Shown: in pieces, positions 12,517 through 27,244 of the stretch
Position numbering within the stretch: the first letter of the stretch is position 1
How the letters are laid out: each line of letters begins with the position of its first letter
Assembly (NCBI GenBank): GCA_000231825.2
Contig: JH720372.1
Span: 129,131-193,130, forward strand
DNA length: 64,000 nt
Source of the DNA: Tetrahymena elliotti 4EA
Lineage: Eukaryota; Ciliophora; Oligohymenophorea; Hymenostomatida; Tetrahymenidae
Direction of reading: 5' to 3'
The notes under the pieces: model-generated
Seen by the model: only the letters and a program-made list of their open reading frames with translations
Told to the model about the DNA's origin: nothing
Databases searched by the model: none
Made by a program: the position numbers and the translations under genes

Positions 12517-13655
12517 TAACCTTATTTTATGAGTGAAAATGCAATAGACAGTTTAAAATGAATGAAAATAAAAATTAGATAATAAATATTCTGCATTTAT
12601 TTGTTTTTTATTCCTTAAATATTTCATTCAATTTATTGGTTTCTTTTTCATCAAAAAAATTCTCATTAAAAAAATTTATTTTTTTGTTTTCAATAACTAT
12701 TTTTAATAAAATTGTAATTTGCTACAGTTTTAATTTACAATAAAAAATGCTATTTTTCTCTTTAATAATTTTTTGATGGAAAAAAAAAATAATAACCTTA
12801 AATTTATTATATTTTTTAAGAAATATTCGTACTTCATTTTTGTTTTCCTTTATGAAAACCATTAAGAAAACTAATTTTTGAAAAAGAATAATCTCCTAAG
12901 CTGAAACTCTTAGTAATAGTGATATTTTTAATTTTGCAAAAAGAAAAGATTCTAAAATATATTTAGATACTTTTAATTTCTCCTTTATTTAAATAATGAA
13001 AAATTATTTTAATTAAGATTTCCATTTACTAAATGAATTTAGTTTGCATTCAAAAGCCTTTTTGAATAAATAAAAAATATAAATTGGTAATATATTTTAA
13101 TTAAAAAATATTTGAAGGGATTTAGGTTTAACTTATTTTTAAAATTTTGAAATGCAAAAGTAGAGATAAAGATCAGATAAGATAAATAAAGAGACAGAAA
13201 ATAGCAACCATTATTATTGTAATTAAAGTTTTTTTATTTGATATACTAACTCAACAAAATATCCTTAGATTGATAAAGCAAACAATTAGCTAAAATTCTT
13301 AAAATTATTGTTGATCTCAAAATTATTATGTCTTAAAATACTTGAGTCTTTAACTAAAATTACAGTTTTTATTTTGCATTTTAAAAAACGATTTGTTTAG
13401 TTACTGGAATAAATATGCCATCAGTGATGAATATAAAACATTTGTATTGTTTGAATAAATTTCAGATAAATAATCGTTTTTAGGAAAATTCTTCAGTTTT
13501 TTAGCATTTTCAATACAAGAAATAAGCAATTCAAAGAAGATTTTTGTTTTTTAGATTACTTTTGAATAGAGATTTTCATTAAAACTTAAGTCAGAAAAGA
13601 AAAGAAGAAAATATAATAAAATTAATAAGAATAATTAACTTTGCATCAAAAAAGT
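12517..13655. other. intergenic between tandem secreted-protein paralogs
   Basis: A 1.1-kb AT-rich spacer holding the 3' end of the first paralog and the promoter of the second. No exon, repeat array or RNA gene is recognisable, and the flanks of the two paralogs are no longer clearly alignable. Confidence 0.5.
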
Positions 13656-14606
13656 ATGATTAAAGCAAAATTAATTTTGGTAATCTTAGGATTATCTTTA
13701 AGCGCATGCTATGCTTAAACAGTAGTTGTTACTGATTTTACTATAACAGCTGGTAATTCAGTTCCTTATATCAAAACATTTGAAAACTAATGGAATAACG
13801 AGTTGGAATTCGCTGTTTATGGATGGATTAGAGTACCATAGTGGGTTAATAGTGAAGTTTAAGTTTTCCGTTTATCTGCTAATAAAGACATCAACTCCAA
13901 TACTATTGGAGACAGAGTCTTAAAATCTTTTGTTCAAGACAACAAAATTATGTTTGAAACTTACGATGCTCAAAATTGGGATCCCAAAGTTTAACATGCT
14001 TACTTGAATCATGGAGATAGTTTTGGTTAATGGTTCTTCATTTACTAAGGATACAATCCTACAACAACAAAGACTTATGGTTGGGTTTAAAATGTTGCTG
14101 GAAAAGGATAAGGAGGTTACAGCAACCAATTGGCTAGACATAACAAATCTAATTTTTACTAAGTCATTGTAGGTCCCAACGGAGGTATAAGTGGTAGTGA
14201 TAAAGTAGAAGTTAAAATCCTATGGATTTAAGCTGGTTCTGGAGCTTACAGAGAAAGTAACTTTGACACAAGAGATACCAGCGTTATCATTGCACCTATT
14301 CCATCAGTTAATTGCCCTACTGTCTATTCCGAATGCAATTACAAGGGAACTTCTTATTCATACTGCGAAAGTATCCCATCTCTCAAAATCCCTGACATTA
14401 AGAGTGTAGTAATTCCTTCAGGATTCAATAAAATTACTGTGTACAACCTTAAAAATTACTAAGGCAAGACAGTTATCTTCAATAAGAGTGTTTCATGTCT
14501 TGATAAATTCGAGTTCTCTTTGCTTGAGAAAGAAGGATACATTACAGTTATTGACAATGAGGTACCAAAAAAATCAAAAAAAGCCCTCAGATCTAACAAA
14601 AATTGA
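13656..14606 (+). CDS. secreted protein, LamG/ConA-like + beta/gamma-crystallin-like domain (linkerless paralog)
   Basis: A single exon of 316 residues, clearly paralogous to the gene at 11488. Residues 1-20 are a signal peptide (KAKLILVILGLSLSACYA). The N-terminal domain is nearly collinear with the paralog (TVVVTDFTI at ~22, QWFFIYQGYNP, YQVIVGP). The crystallin-like domain starts at Cys220 (CPTVYSECNYKGTSYSYC). The ~40-residue Pro/Thr linker is replaced by a short VIIAPIPSVN spacer. The C-terminus is longer and ends in a basic KKSKKALRSNKN tail. Cysteines in the crystallin domain are conserved between the copies, consistent with an oxidising secretory lumen. Likely granule or secreted matrix cargo (inference). 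Confidence 0.85.
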
Positions 14607-15896
14607 AATAATTTTAATGAGTCATCAATCAACAAATAACTAAAAATTATGACTTCTTAATAAAAATATTAGATTTATATCAAAATTTTTGTTGAGTTTT
14701 ATTTGTTAAACATCAATAAAAAATGCTTATTTTTTTGATTTCTGCTAAAATTATTTTCATAAAAATGAGCAATTACTTCTTTTACTAATTAAATTTTAGT
14801 TTTATTTAATCATCAAATGATATCCTTTGGTAAAGTTTAATTACAAGTTTAAAAAATCAGTAAACGATAGGTAGGAATAATAAAAGATAAAGAAAATTAA
14901 TCATGTTTATTTTATTCTTAGTAAATTTAAACAAAATAACATAAGAAAGTTGATGAAAATAAATGACAATAAATAGATCATCTCAATACATATTTTTTAA
15001 TATCAATCAAGACTATTTATAAAAAAAATTCTTCAAACAAGCCAAATTTTCAATTTTTGATGGAAAATATTATTTATTTTATTTCTTTAAAATAGTTAGT
15101 TGGTTATTTTACTTATTTATCTCTTAGTTATTATTAATTAAGTAATAATCCATTAAAAATAATCAGCCCTAATTGAAAAGAAAAATAGAAACTGGAAGTT
15201 CTTATGAAATAAATGATTATGGATTAAAATAGATATTACTTCAAAGAATAATTTATGTATTATTTAATGGGTTAACTCCAAAAATTCAATTTATTTCTTT
15301 TTAAACTATTATACATTCAAATTAACTAAAAATTAGTTTATTAATTAACCCAAAATAAGAAATTCTTCATAGATTAATTTACATCCTATTTCCAAACAAG
15401 AAATTAGTATTTAATCTATCATTCAAACAGTTTAACTGTTTGTTTGTTTTTTTTATTGAATTTTTTTTCATAATAATTTCCGAAAATTAAAATTGATATA
15501 TTTACAGTTTAAATAGCTGAAAATTACATATCAAATCATACGTCATATGTTATCATCATTTGATGACATACAGATCTTAGATTAATTATATCTTAGGTAA
15601 TGCTTTCAAAAATGAACTAAATCTCAAGTAGTTTAAGAAAATTATTTATGAAAAATACGAAAATGATTTCTTGTTTTAACTAGAAAATATCTGTTTTTTA
15701 ACAACAAAATATGGAGTGTTTTTAAATAAATATCTTAAACACTCAACAATAAAAAAGTATTGAATTTTTATGTGAATATTCATATTAAGTTTTTAAAGAA
15801 GTTGGTAATCAAAATATCTTTATTTGTTTGATCAATCATTAATTTTTGTTGTAATTAAAACAAAATCTTTAAAGGCAGCGAATAAATCAACTAATC
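14607..15896. other. intergenic
   Basis: 1.3 kb of AT-rich DNA between two plus-strand genes. It contains short homopolymers and a GTTTGTTTG run near 15440 but no supportable exon or RNA gene. Confidence 0.5.
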
Positions 15897-17332
15897 ATGA
15901 GAACGAACATTTCTATTCCAAAGGAGTATATCCATGGAAGAGACAATAGATCATAGGAGCAAATTAAAAGAGAAGGAGAGTAAATAAATTAGATTTGTTA
16001 GCTTAACGGGCAGTTATTTAAACCTTTGATAGAGTTAGAATCAAAAAAACAAATCTAAAAATTTAAGAATGTTTTTCTTGAAATGAAGTTAAGCGGAGAT
16101 AGATTTTTGTATTACACTGACAGAATTTCTTATGCGAATGAACAAGACAAAAGCAATTCTAAATTGCCAATAATTTTAACAATTCATGGAATACCAGGAT
16201 CTCTACAAGATTTTTTAAGATTACAATAAAACTATTAATCTCGCGCATCTTGTAGATGGATTAACTTGTCAATACCAGGTTTAGACAAAAAAGATGAGAG
16301 AAGAGGTATATTGATTTTTTTTTTTGATTAAATTAGATAAGTGATAAAAATGATTTTTTTATTTGTTCATGGTTTCAATGCCTTTAGGAAAATATAATAA
16401 TTAACAACAAAAAGAAAGCTACAATATTTTTAAAATATTCTAACTAAAATAATATATATTGCAAAAGGGATTTATTAAGGTTATTTAGAGGATACAGCAA
16501 TTTTAATTAAAGATTTTCTAGATGAGTTAAAGGTTGATAAAGTTATTGTAATAATGCACTCTGCAGGTGGTTTATTTGGAAAGAATTTTATTTTTACATA
16601 TCCGGAAAGGATAAGAGCATCAGTTTAAATAGCAAGCATAGGATTAGAAATGTATTTATTTTGTGATAAATTAAATATTTTTAATCCTGTTAAATTAATT
16701 TATACAAATTAAAATTATTTTCATTATTCAAGGTGGAAACCATTGCTTTAAGAAGACCTTTTTTTTAAACAATTTGGTATTGATGTACTTAAAGTAACAA
16801 GGGAAGAAGTAGATTAATAGCAGTTTAGAGACAAATTGGAAGCATAATTTAAAAATCTTGCAAACAATTTATAAAATGAAGAAGATAAAAATTTAGCTTT
16901 ATGGAAAGCTATAACTATATATGAACATCTCATACTCCTCAAAGCTCAGTTGAAGAAAGGAGGATTTGATTCATTTTTTGCTAATATAAAAAAATAGATA
17001 AAACAATACCTAGATTCTTTGCTTATTCTCAAAAAGACACTTTATTAGAAGAGAGGCACATTGAATAAGAAATTTACCACTCTATTCTTTCATAAGAGAC
17101 ATTTGATTTCAGATTAAAGCAAAATAGTAATTTCGATAAAGTTTTCAATTTGAGAGATAAATAAAATCTCTTGAATAACTTCATATTTTCTTACGATGAT
17201 TCTGGCCATGCAGTTCAACATGTGAAAGCTTTTGAATTATCAATCAAGCTTAAGATCTTTATCAGCTTATTAGATGAAATGTAGCCATTTGAAAAAGACT
17301 TTAAAAATCAATAAATAAAACCAAATTTGTGA
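15897..17332 (+). CDS. alpha/beta hydrolase fold protein, with a one-base frame break at an A7 run
   Basis: Exon 1 is 15897-16305; exon 2 is 16468-17332 (phase-1 GT-AG intron of 162 nt). With one base compensated the product is 424 residues. Family marks: LTIHGIPGS (oxyanion-hole strand); a nucleophile elbow VIVIMHSAGG with Ser168; a late YSQKDTLL for the acid Asp; and DSGHAVQHVKAF for the catalytic His. The elbow has Met where GxSxG normally has its first Gly. At 16988-16994 seven adenines end the first frame's good coding (SFFANIKK), and coding continues one base back (IDKTIPRFFAYSQKD). The acid and His therefore lie only in the shifted frame. Assembly error, a real deletion or -1 slippage on A AAA AAA are all possible. 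Substrate unknown. Convergent with the P450 gene. Confidence 0.82.
16988..16994 (+). other. A7 frame-break site inside the hydrolase gene
   Basis: The heptamer A AAA AAA follows AT in the zero frame (ATA AAA AAA TAG). Reading one base back after the second AAA gives ATA GAT AAA ACA, which starts the correct downstream frame. An eighth A would give the same protein. Coding quality is high on both sides, so this is a discrete one-base discontinuity rather than a decayed gene. Confidence 0.6.
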
Positions 17333-17782
17333 TATAAATTAATTTTTAATTTTTAATATCAAGTTATGTTTATCTTTTTTATTAGCCAATGGTTTAAAAA
17401 TAAATTTTAATAATCTATCTTGAGTTTTAAAGCAACATTTGGAGTTTTTTGTTTTTGTATTTCAAAGAAATAATATTTTAATTCCAACATCCTTCCCCTA
17501 GATTAGCAATATTAAATTGAATATTTCTAAACTTTCTTTTTTAGGTATTTTTATGTAATGTATTGAATTATAAATAATAGAACAAAAGGACAAAATTAAG
17601 TTGATTACTGTAAATTAAAATATAAATTATAGAGCTTTAACAAAATATGTGAATATATCTCTGATAATAAATGACATAAAATACAAAAATAAAGAACATT
17701 ATGATGACAGAAATATTAAAAATAAAATGACTTTGCAATGAATGTCTGATTCAGAAAACCTTAATAAATTTTGTTTGCTTGA
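17333..17782. other. convergent intergenic between hydrolase and P450
   Basis: A 450-bp AT-rich spacer where two convergent genes terminate. I see no exon or structured RNA. Confidence 0.5.
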
Positions 17783-19641
17783 TCAACAAGGAGTTATTTT
17801 AATGAGGTTCTAATCTACAGGTTTATAAACTATTGAAGCAGTTGTTCTTAGAGGAACTGAATTACGAACACAATTGAATTTTTTTACAAAGTAAATTAAA
17901 GAGACCTTTACTTCTATTAAACTCATTTATTTTCCAATACAATTTCTAGGTCCTATGGAGAAGGGAGTAAATGCATATGAGTTTCCTGCTTTTTCCTTGC
18001 CACCTAAAAATCTATTAACATCAAATTTATCAGGATTTTCAAACCAACTAGGATTAAATTGGGTTGGATGCCATAAGCTTGAGATGAAATCACCTATTTT
18101 TATATTTAATTATTAATTAAATTTTGTTCTTTTTAGTAAAAATGATAATGATAAAAATAAATACCTTTAGAAATATCTAAATTTCCAGCCTTAAATGGCT
18201 CAACTACATTACGTAAAAAGACTCCCATTGAGCTGCTATAATGTCTAAAGCATTCATCAATATATGCTGAAGTATAATTAAGTTTTTTTATATCATCAAA
18301 TTAGATCTTATCTAAAGCTTCTTGGGTTGGAAAGATAGAATTGATTTCTTATCTCACTTTTTCTCCTTCTTCTTTGTACTCAGCTAAACAGAAAATAATC
18401 CATGCAATTATGCATCCTGTGTTATCCAAAGCTGCAATAAACATGGTTATGCACTATTGGCAAATCTAATTTTATTTTAATTAAATAAATTATTTTTTTT
18501 GGTTAATATTTCAGGGGGAATAAAGGGAATACCTATTCTTTTGTTAAGTCAGAATCTGTTTTAGACAAGTAATTTCTAACTAAGACATCAATGAGATAGT
18601 CAGATTATACACTAGGGTTACCTTAATAATACTTAATCTTTTTTTCAATCTACTCCATAGCTATTTAATTGACTCTATCACTCCTGCCTAGTAGCTTCTT
18701 TTCTCTTGTAGATAAAAATTTCATAGCAAGATTCTCTCCCAAAATAATTCTCTTAAGTTAAAAGAAGATAGAAGTATAGCTGTAAATGATAGTCTCATCA
18801 ACAATCTTATATTAATTTATTTAAAAATTTGACCTTTCTGGAGAAATAGATGATAATAAATGTAAAATTAAATACCTCCTTAAGTTCTTCAGATATGCTT
18901 TTTCCATCTATTTAATGCTGACCAAAATCAGGTCCAAAGAAAACTCTAATTCCTACTTCACCTATATTTTTCAAAGGAGGCATTAAGAAATAGAATGTAA
19001 AGTTAAAAGATTAAAAAATTACCTGAATGTTTCATCATTTCATCAAATACAGGAAAGTGATCCTTATCTACATATTTACTTAAACTACCTATAGTTTCCT
19101 TTGTCACTTCTGCTATCACTTGGAATCTAGATTTTAAACCTTTTATATAAATAATTCAAATTATGTTTTTGATTAATCTTTTGATAAAAGGTATTTTACT
19201 ATCAAAATGGAAGGAGTCAGATATCATTTTACGCTACTTCTTCCATTATTCTCCTTCTGAAAAAATAATACCATTTTTAAGTGTTTTATAATTGAAAATT
19301 GGGGCTAATTTGACACTTTTAGAGTAATTATCTATTAAAAATGATTTATTTATATCAGGATCTACACTAGTAATTAAAACTCCGAAACCTAAGCTGCATG
19401 CTATAGCTTTTAATTTTGGATTTTTTGCCATTTCAATCTTTAAAAGCTTCATAGGATCTCCATGAAGGTTTTCACTTTTCTTAAGGTATGCATGTATTCC
19501 AATAATAGGCTGAAATTGTATCAAAATATCTTTTCCATACTTAATTTTGAGTATTAGTAACTTATAAAGTGGTCTTAGAAATATCAAGTATAAAAAAGCA
19601 CCAATTAATAAAATTGCTATGTATAATACTGTAGTTAGCAT
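17783..19641 (-). CDS. cytochrome P450 monooxygenase
   Basis: Six exons: 19641-19200, 19139-19023, 18961-18876, 18805-18533, 18465-18165 and 18093-17783. They total 1530 nt (509 aa), normal for the family. Residues ~1-35 form a membrane anchor (LYIAILLIGAFLYLIFLRPL), placing the enzyme on the ER face. The helix-C region has WKKQRKMISDSFHFD. Helix I carries AALDNTG with Asp320/Thr322 in the acid-alcohol pair positions. The ExxR motif appears as DECFRHY. The heme loop is FTPFSIGPRNCIGKQ with thiolate ligand Cys458. All five introns are 60-71 nt with GT-AG ends, and every phase closes. Substrate cannot be told from the sequence. The start is the only ATG before the anchor. Confidence 0.95.
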
Positions 19642-21111
19642 TTACAATAAAATTATTCTTTTATTTTGTTTATTTGAAAATACAACTTTTAGTTTCTTTA
19701 TACTTCTTATTTCATTATAATAAAATTCCTTCAAGATTTAATATTATCAATAACTCTTTATTTACTGATTTTCAGATGTTGGTTACTCCTTAATTAGATT
19801 AGCTGCATAAACATTAGATTTTTTTAATACTAAAAAAGTTGCTATTTACGCATTTCTGATAGGAGATTATAACATTTTACATAGATATTTATTTGATACA
19901 AATTTGCTTTTACTTCAGGTTTCAAACAAATTTTTATCAACATTTACTCTATTCAATAATGTAGCATATTTCAAACCATATTATAAATTCCATATTATCA
20001 ATTTTAAAAAAAATTTTAGCTTTTTATGGAATTAGAATGAGTGATTCTGATATAAATTTTAATTAATCTTTATTACTGAGCCTTTAAAATTTTGTTGTTT
20101 TACAAAAAATCTACATTTAGATAAATTTTAATCTCATTTTAAAAACCAGTTTTCATAAATTTTTAAAAATTAATCTAAATTTACTATGAATTAATATATT
20201 TGAAAGATATTTATTGATAAAAAAATTCAATCTAAAAATCTTCAATGAAAATCAAATTAAAACCTTACAAGTTTATAAGGATTTTAATCATTTAATCAAA
20301 TAGATAATTTTTTTTTTTGATTACATAATTAGATAAAAATATAAAAACTGAGATAAATTTATTACCATAATTCAAAAGTAGCTATTTTGTGCTTCTTATA
20401 GTTTAATTCCTTCTTCAAAGTTTATTTTTTCTAGATTTTAGTTCAATGAAAAAGAGTTTATATGAATAATCAATTTTAAATATTCAAAATTTATATTAGA
20501 TTTATTTCATTATTAATATGTCAAAATTAATCAAATTTCAAAATTATTTTATGTAAATTGATCTTAATTTGTTATGGATTTTAATGAATTTGAATAGATA
20601 AATTAGAATTTTGATTATCTTGTTAATGATTAATCTTTATTTTAATAAATAAAATAGTTTTTCTAGTTCTATGAGGAAAAGATATAAAGAAAAAAATACA
20701 ATATATTTATTTTTAAATGGAGAGTTACAGAAAATAATATAAGTTATAATAGTAGATTGATTTATTATTATGTTTTATATAATGATTTATTATTTATAAT
20801 AAAAGTAATTTTATTAAAATATACCAGAGTAGAATAAATTTATTATTAATTGTTTGTTTTATAAGTTTATTAGTTTTTTTGATTTGGTTTTCTATGCTTA
20901 GGTGTAGGTTTAAGAGTTTTTCATCTTTGTGTTTATCAAGCTCAAAAATAAATAATTTAGTTTTTTATTTGGGTTTATTTTATTTATATAAATAGAAGAA
21001 GATTTTATTTATTCTTTGGGAAAAGAATTCAACTTTTTTTAACTTCTTTTCTCTTTAATGTGAATTCTTTTCTCCAAATTTTAGGAAAATCAAATAGAAA
21101 ATAGAATATTT
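19642..21111. other. intergenic, with a short open segment of unclear status
   Basis: 1.5 kb between the P450 start and the 3' end of the kinase gene. A plus-strand open segment at about 19773-20040 follows a good acceptor-like TTTTCAG and reads SDVGYSLIRLAAQTLDFF onward before losing coding character. It has no start and no partner exon, so it may be a gene relic. The remainder is AT-rich DNA without features. Confidence 0.35.
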
Positions 21112-24486
<3,375 letters not shown>

Positions 24487-27244
24487 ATCTAATTATTATC
24501 AGAGCTCAGTTAGTTATATTTGCTTTCAGCTTTAATTTATTTATTTGAATGCTTGTTTGCTTTTATGTGAGTGTGTTGATTAATATTTTTTGAAGTATTT
24601 GTTGGTAATTTATCTATTAAAAACAATTGAGACTCACAATCTTACTCTGGTAAGTGATTAAAATTGGTTATTTGGAAGAGTTTGTCTTTAAATTTTGTAA
24701 TAATGAAATGATAGAGATTTAATTAAGATTTGTAGTAATCAAATGTATTAACTTAATACAAAAAATACAAATAAACACAAATACAAATCAAATCAAATTG
24801 ATTTTTGTTTTTCTTTTTCTTATTACTTTTTTTGTAAGAATAACAAATTTTTATGTCATTTCTAAAGGAAATACACCTCTCTCTCCCTGCTTGTATTTTT
24901 TTAATTGTTATTGAATACTCTCCTCTCCTTTCAGATTTGAATGAAGGTTTTTATAATAACACTTATTTTCATTTTTTGGATTAAATCATTGTAAATTCAT
25001 TACGAAAATATATATTTTGTAAAAGATTTGTCAATAAACTAAAGCATTAATAATAATTGAACTTATTTTTTTACATCAAATGCACTCACTTTGATACACA
25101 TTCTTATAAGAAAGACTTAATTACAAATACATAATATTAAATACCATAGCTGAATTCTTTTCTTTTTTGTATGCAAATATCCCATTAATTAGAAGATTAT
25201 ATTTCTTTTATAAAACTTTAAAAATTTGATTTATTTTTTTTCTTTGTATGACTGACTGGTATAAATAAATAAATACATATCCAAGCTTTCTCGTAAACAA
25301 TTCACCCATAAATTTCAATAGTTTCTATTTTTAAACAAGTAAATTATATTCCAAATGACGATTCGTATCTTTTAGTACGCATTTTTAGTATTTACAAGAA
25401 TTAGCATTCTTTTCCTCTTTTTTTATAGTAGAGTTCTATATATTCTATTAAATTTGCTTTACTCTGTCATTAAAGCATAACTTTGTGTAATTTAACCACC
25501 TTTTTAAACATAAATAAGCTAAATTAAGCTTACCCTTAATGTAATTTAATTACTCACCAATCCATAGCTTTACTTTTTTAATAAAATTAAAAACTAATTT
25601 CATTAATTTAAACACAAATAAAACACGCATAACTATTAATATCTTTTTCATCATTCACCTAAATCCTAATTCTTAAAAGACTTTCAAATTTTTATTTATT
25701 TTTAAATAAAATTTCATTTTCCTCCATTCAATCATCTCAATTGTTTAAATTTCTACATCAAATAATTAATAATTTTTGAGCGTTACCAATTTCAAAAATT
25801 GTTTTAAATATATTTTTTTAATTTGTCCAAATTAATTTTTAAAATGTATTAATTCCCATAAACACTTATAAAACTTAAATAAACACTGAGCATTAATAAT
25901 AAGTGATTAATTTTTAAAAATAATTAAGCCATTACAAAGTAATAAAATAAAAAAAGCTGAAAATTTACTAAAATTTTATTCAAAAAAGCTCTTTGTGAGT
26001 TACTCTAATGATTTAGTGAATTTTAAAAGTCAGTATCTACTATTTGAAAATATATTAACTGTGACACATTGATTTATATTGATTGTTTTAAACAGAAGAA
26101 GAAACTATTAAATAAATTCCTTTTTAATTTGTAAATCAAGTATAAAATTTCTAGCATAAACATTTACTTTGAATGTATGGTATTTTTAAGATAGTCAAAA
26201 TAGATTTCTACTTAAAGATAAAAGATATTCTTATATAATTTTTTATTAATTTAATATTTAGTTCAAGTTAAGCAAATAATGCAAAAATTTTTATTAAAGA
26301 ATAAAAAGTCTTTAATGATAAAATCAATAAAAGAATTTCCATATTCTTAATAAAAGTTATTTGATATTTAAGAATTTCTAAAAAAAATTATTTCGATATT
26401 ACAAATATAGACTGCACCATTTAAATTGATTTATTCTTCATTTATAATGAATCAAAATTCTTTAATAATCAAATAAACTAAACTATTTCTAATTATTTTT
26501 AACAAAAGTTTTACCATATTTATCTATTGAAATTAAATAGTTTACAACTTCAGTTTAACAAATATAAACAGTGTCATTTAAATTTATTTTTCTTCATTTA
26601 TGAAGAATACATATTTTGTAAAATAGATTAAACAATTTCTAATTATTTTTAATAAAAGTTTTATAAGCTATTATATATTCACTAATTTGCAACTTCTAAA
26701 TAACAAATATAGATAGTGTCATTTAAATTGATTTTTTCTTCATTTATATTTATGAAGGATACAAATTCTTTAATAATAATAATATAAATTAAAAAATTAA
26801 CTAAAATGATTTCAAAATAACAAATCTTTTTCACGTTTTAGCTAAGCAATTTAGAATTATTATATTAAAAGTTTTACAAGCTATTTGATATTAAATAGTT
26901 TGAAACTCCAATAATAGACAGTACCATCTAAATAGATTTTTTCATCATTTTTTTAGAATTAAAATTCTTTAATGATCAAATAAATAAAAGAATTATGTTT
27001 TAATGTTAATATAATTTTTTGTAAACTATTTGATTTAAGAGTTTGTAACTAAAGTTATTTGAATAAAAAAAATATAGAACAGCATTTAAATTGATTTTTT
27101 TTCATAGATAAATGAGATCCTTTTTAAAATATTTTCCTCATAAGTAAACTCAAATTTTAAATAATATCTAAAAATAAATTCAATAAGTAATATTAAAAAA
27201 TTGAAAAGAAAAAGTAAACTTAATTAATTTAATTGAATTCATAC
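24487..27244. other. long intergenic region upstream of the kinase gene
   Basis: About 2.8 kb of AT-rich DNA with no exon I can support. It carries the kinase promoter at the left end and a degenerate tandem array at ~26250-27120, immediately 3' of the next minus-strand gene. The plus-strand ORF at 27233-27505 is the complement of real coding sequence. Confidence 0.5.
26250..27120. repeat. degenerate tandem repeat array (~145-205-bp period) 3' of the type I membrane gene
   Basis: Five recognisable copies of a motif like ACAAATATAGACAGTGTCAT followed by TTAAATTGATTTTTTCTTCA occur at about 26401, 26559, 26703, 26908 and 27068. Each is followed by an ATTCTTTAATAATCAAAT block and an AATTATTTTTAATAAAAGTT block. 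Spacings are about 158, 144, 205 and 160 bp. No open coding pattern repeats with the unit. Confidence 0.7.

Noticed and set aside
13920..14141. Minus-strand ORF of 73 codons inside the second secreted-protein gene
   Set aside because: Antisense shadow of the same conserved region as in the first paralog.
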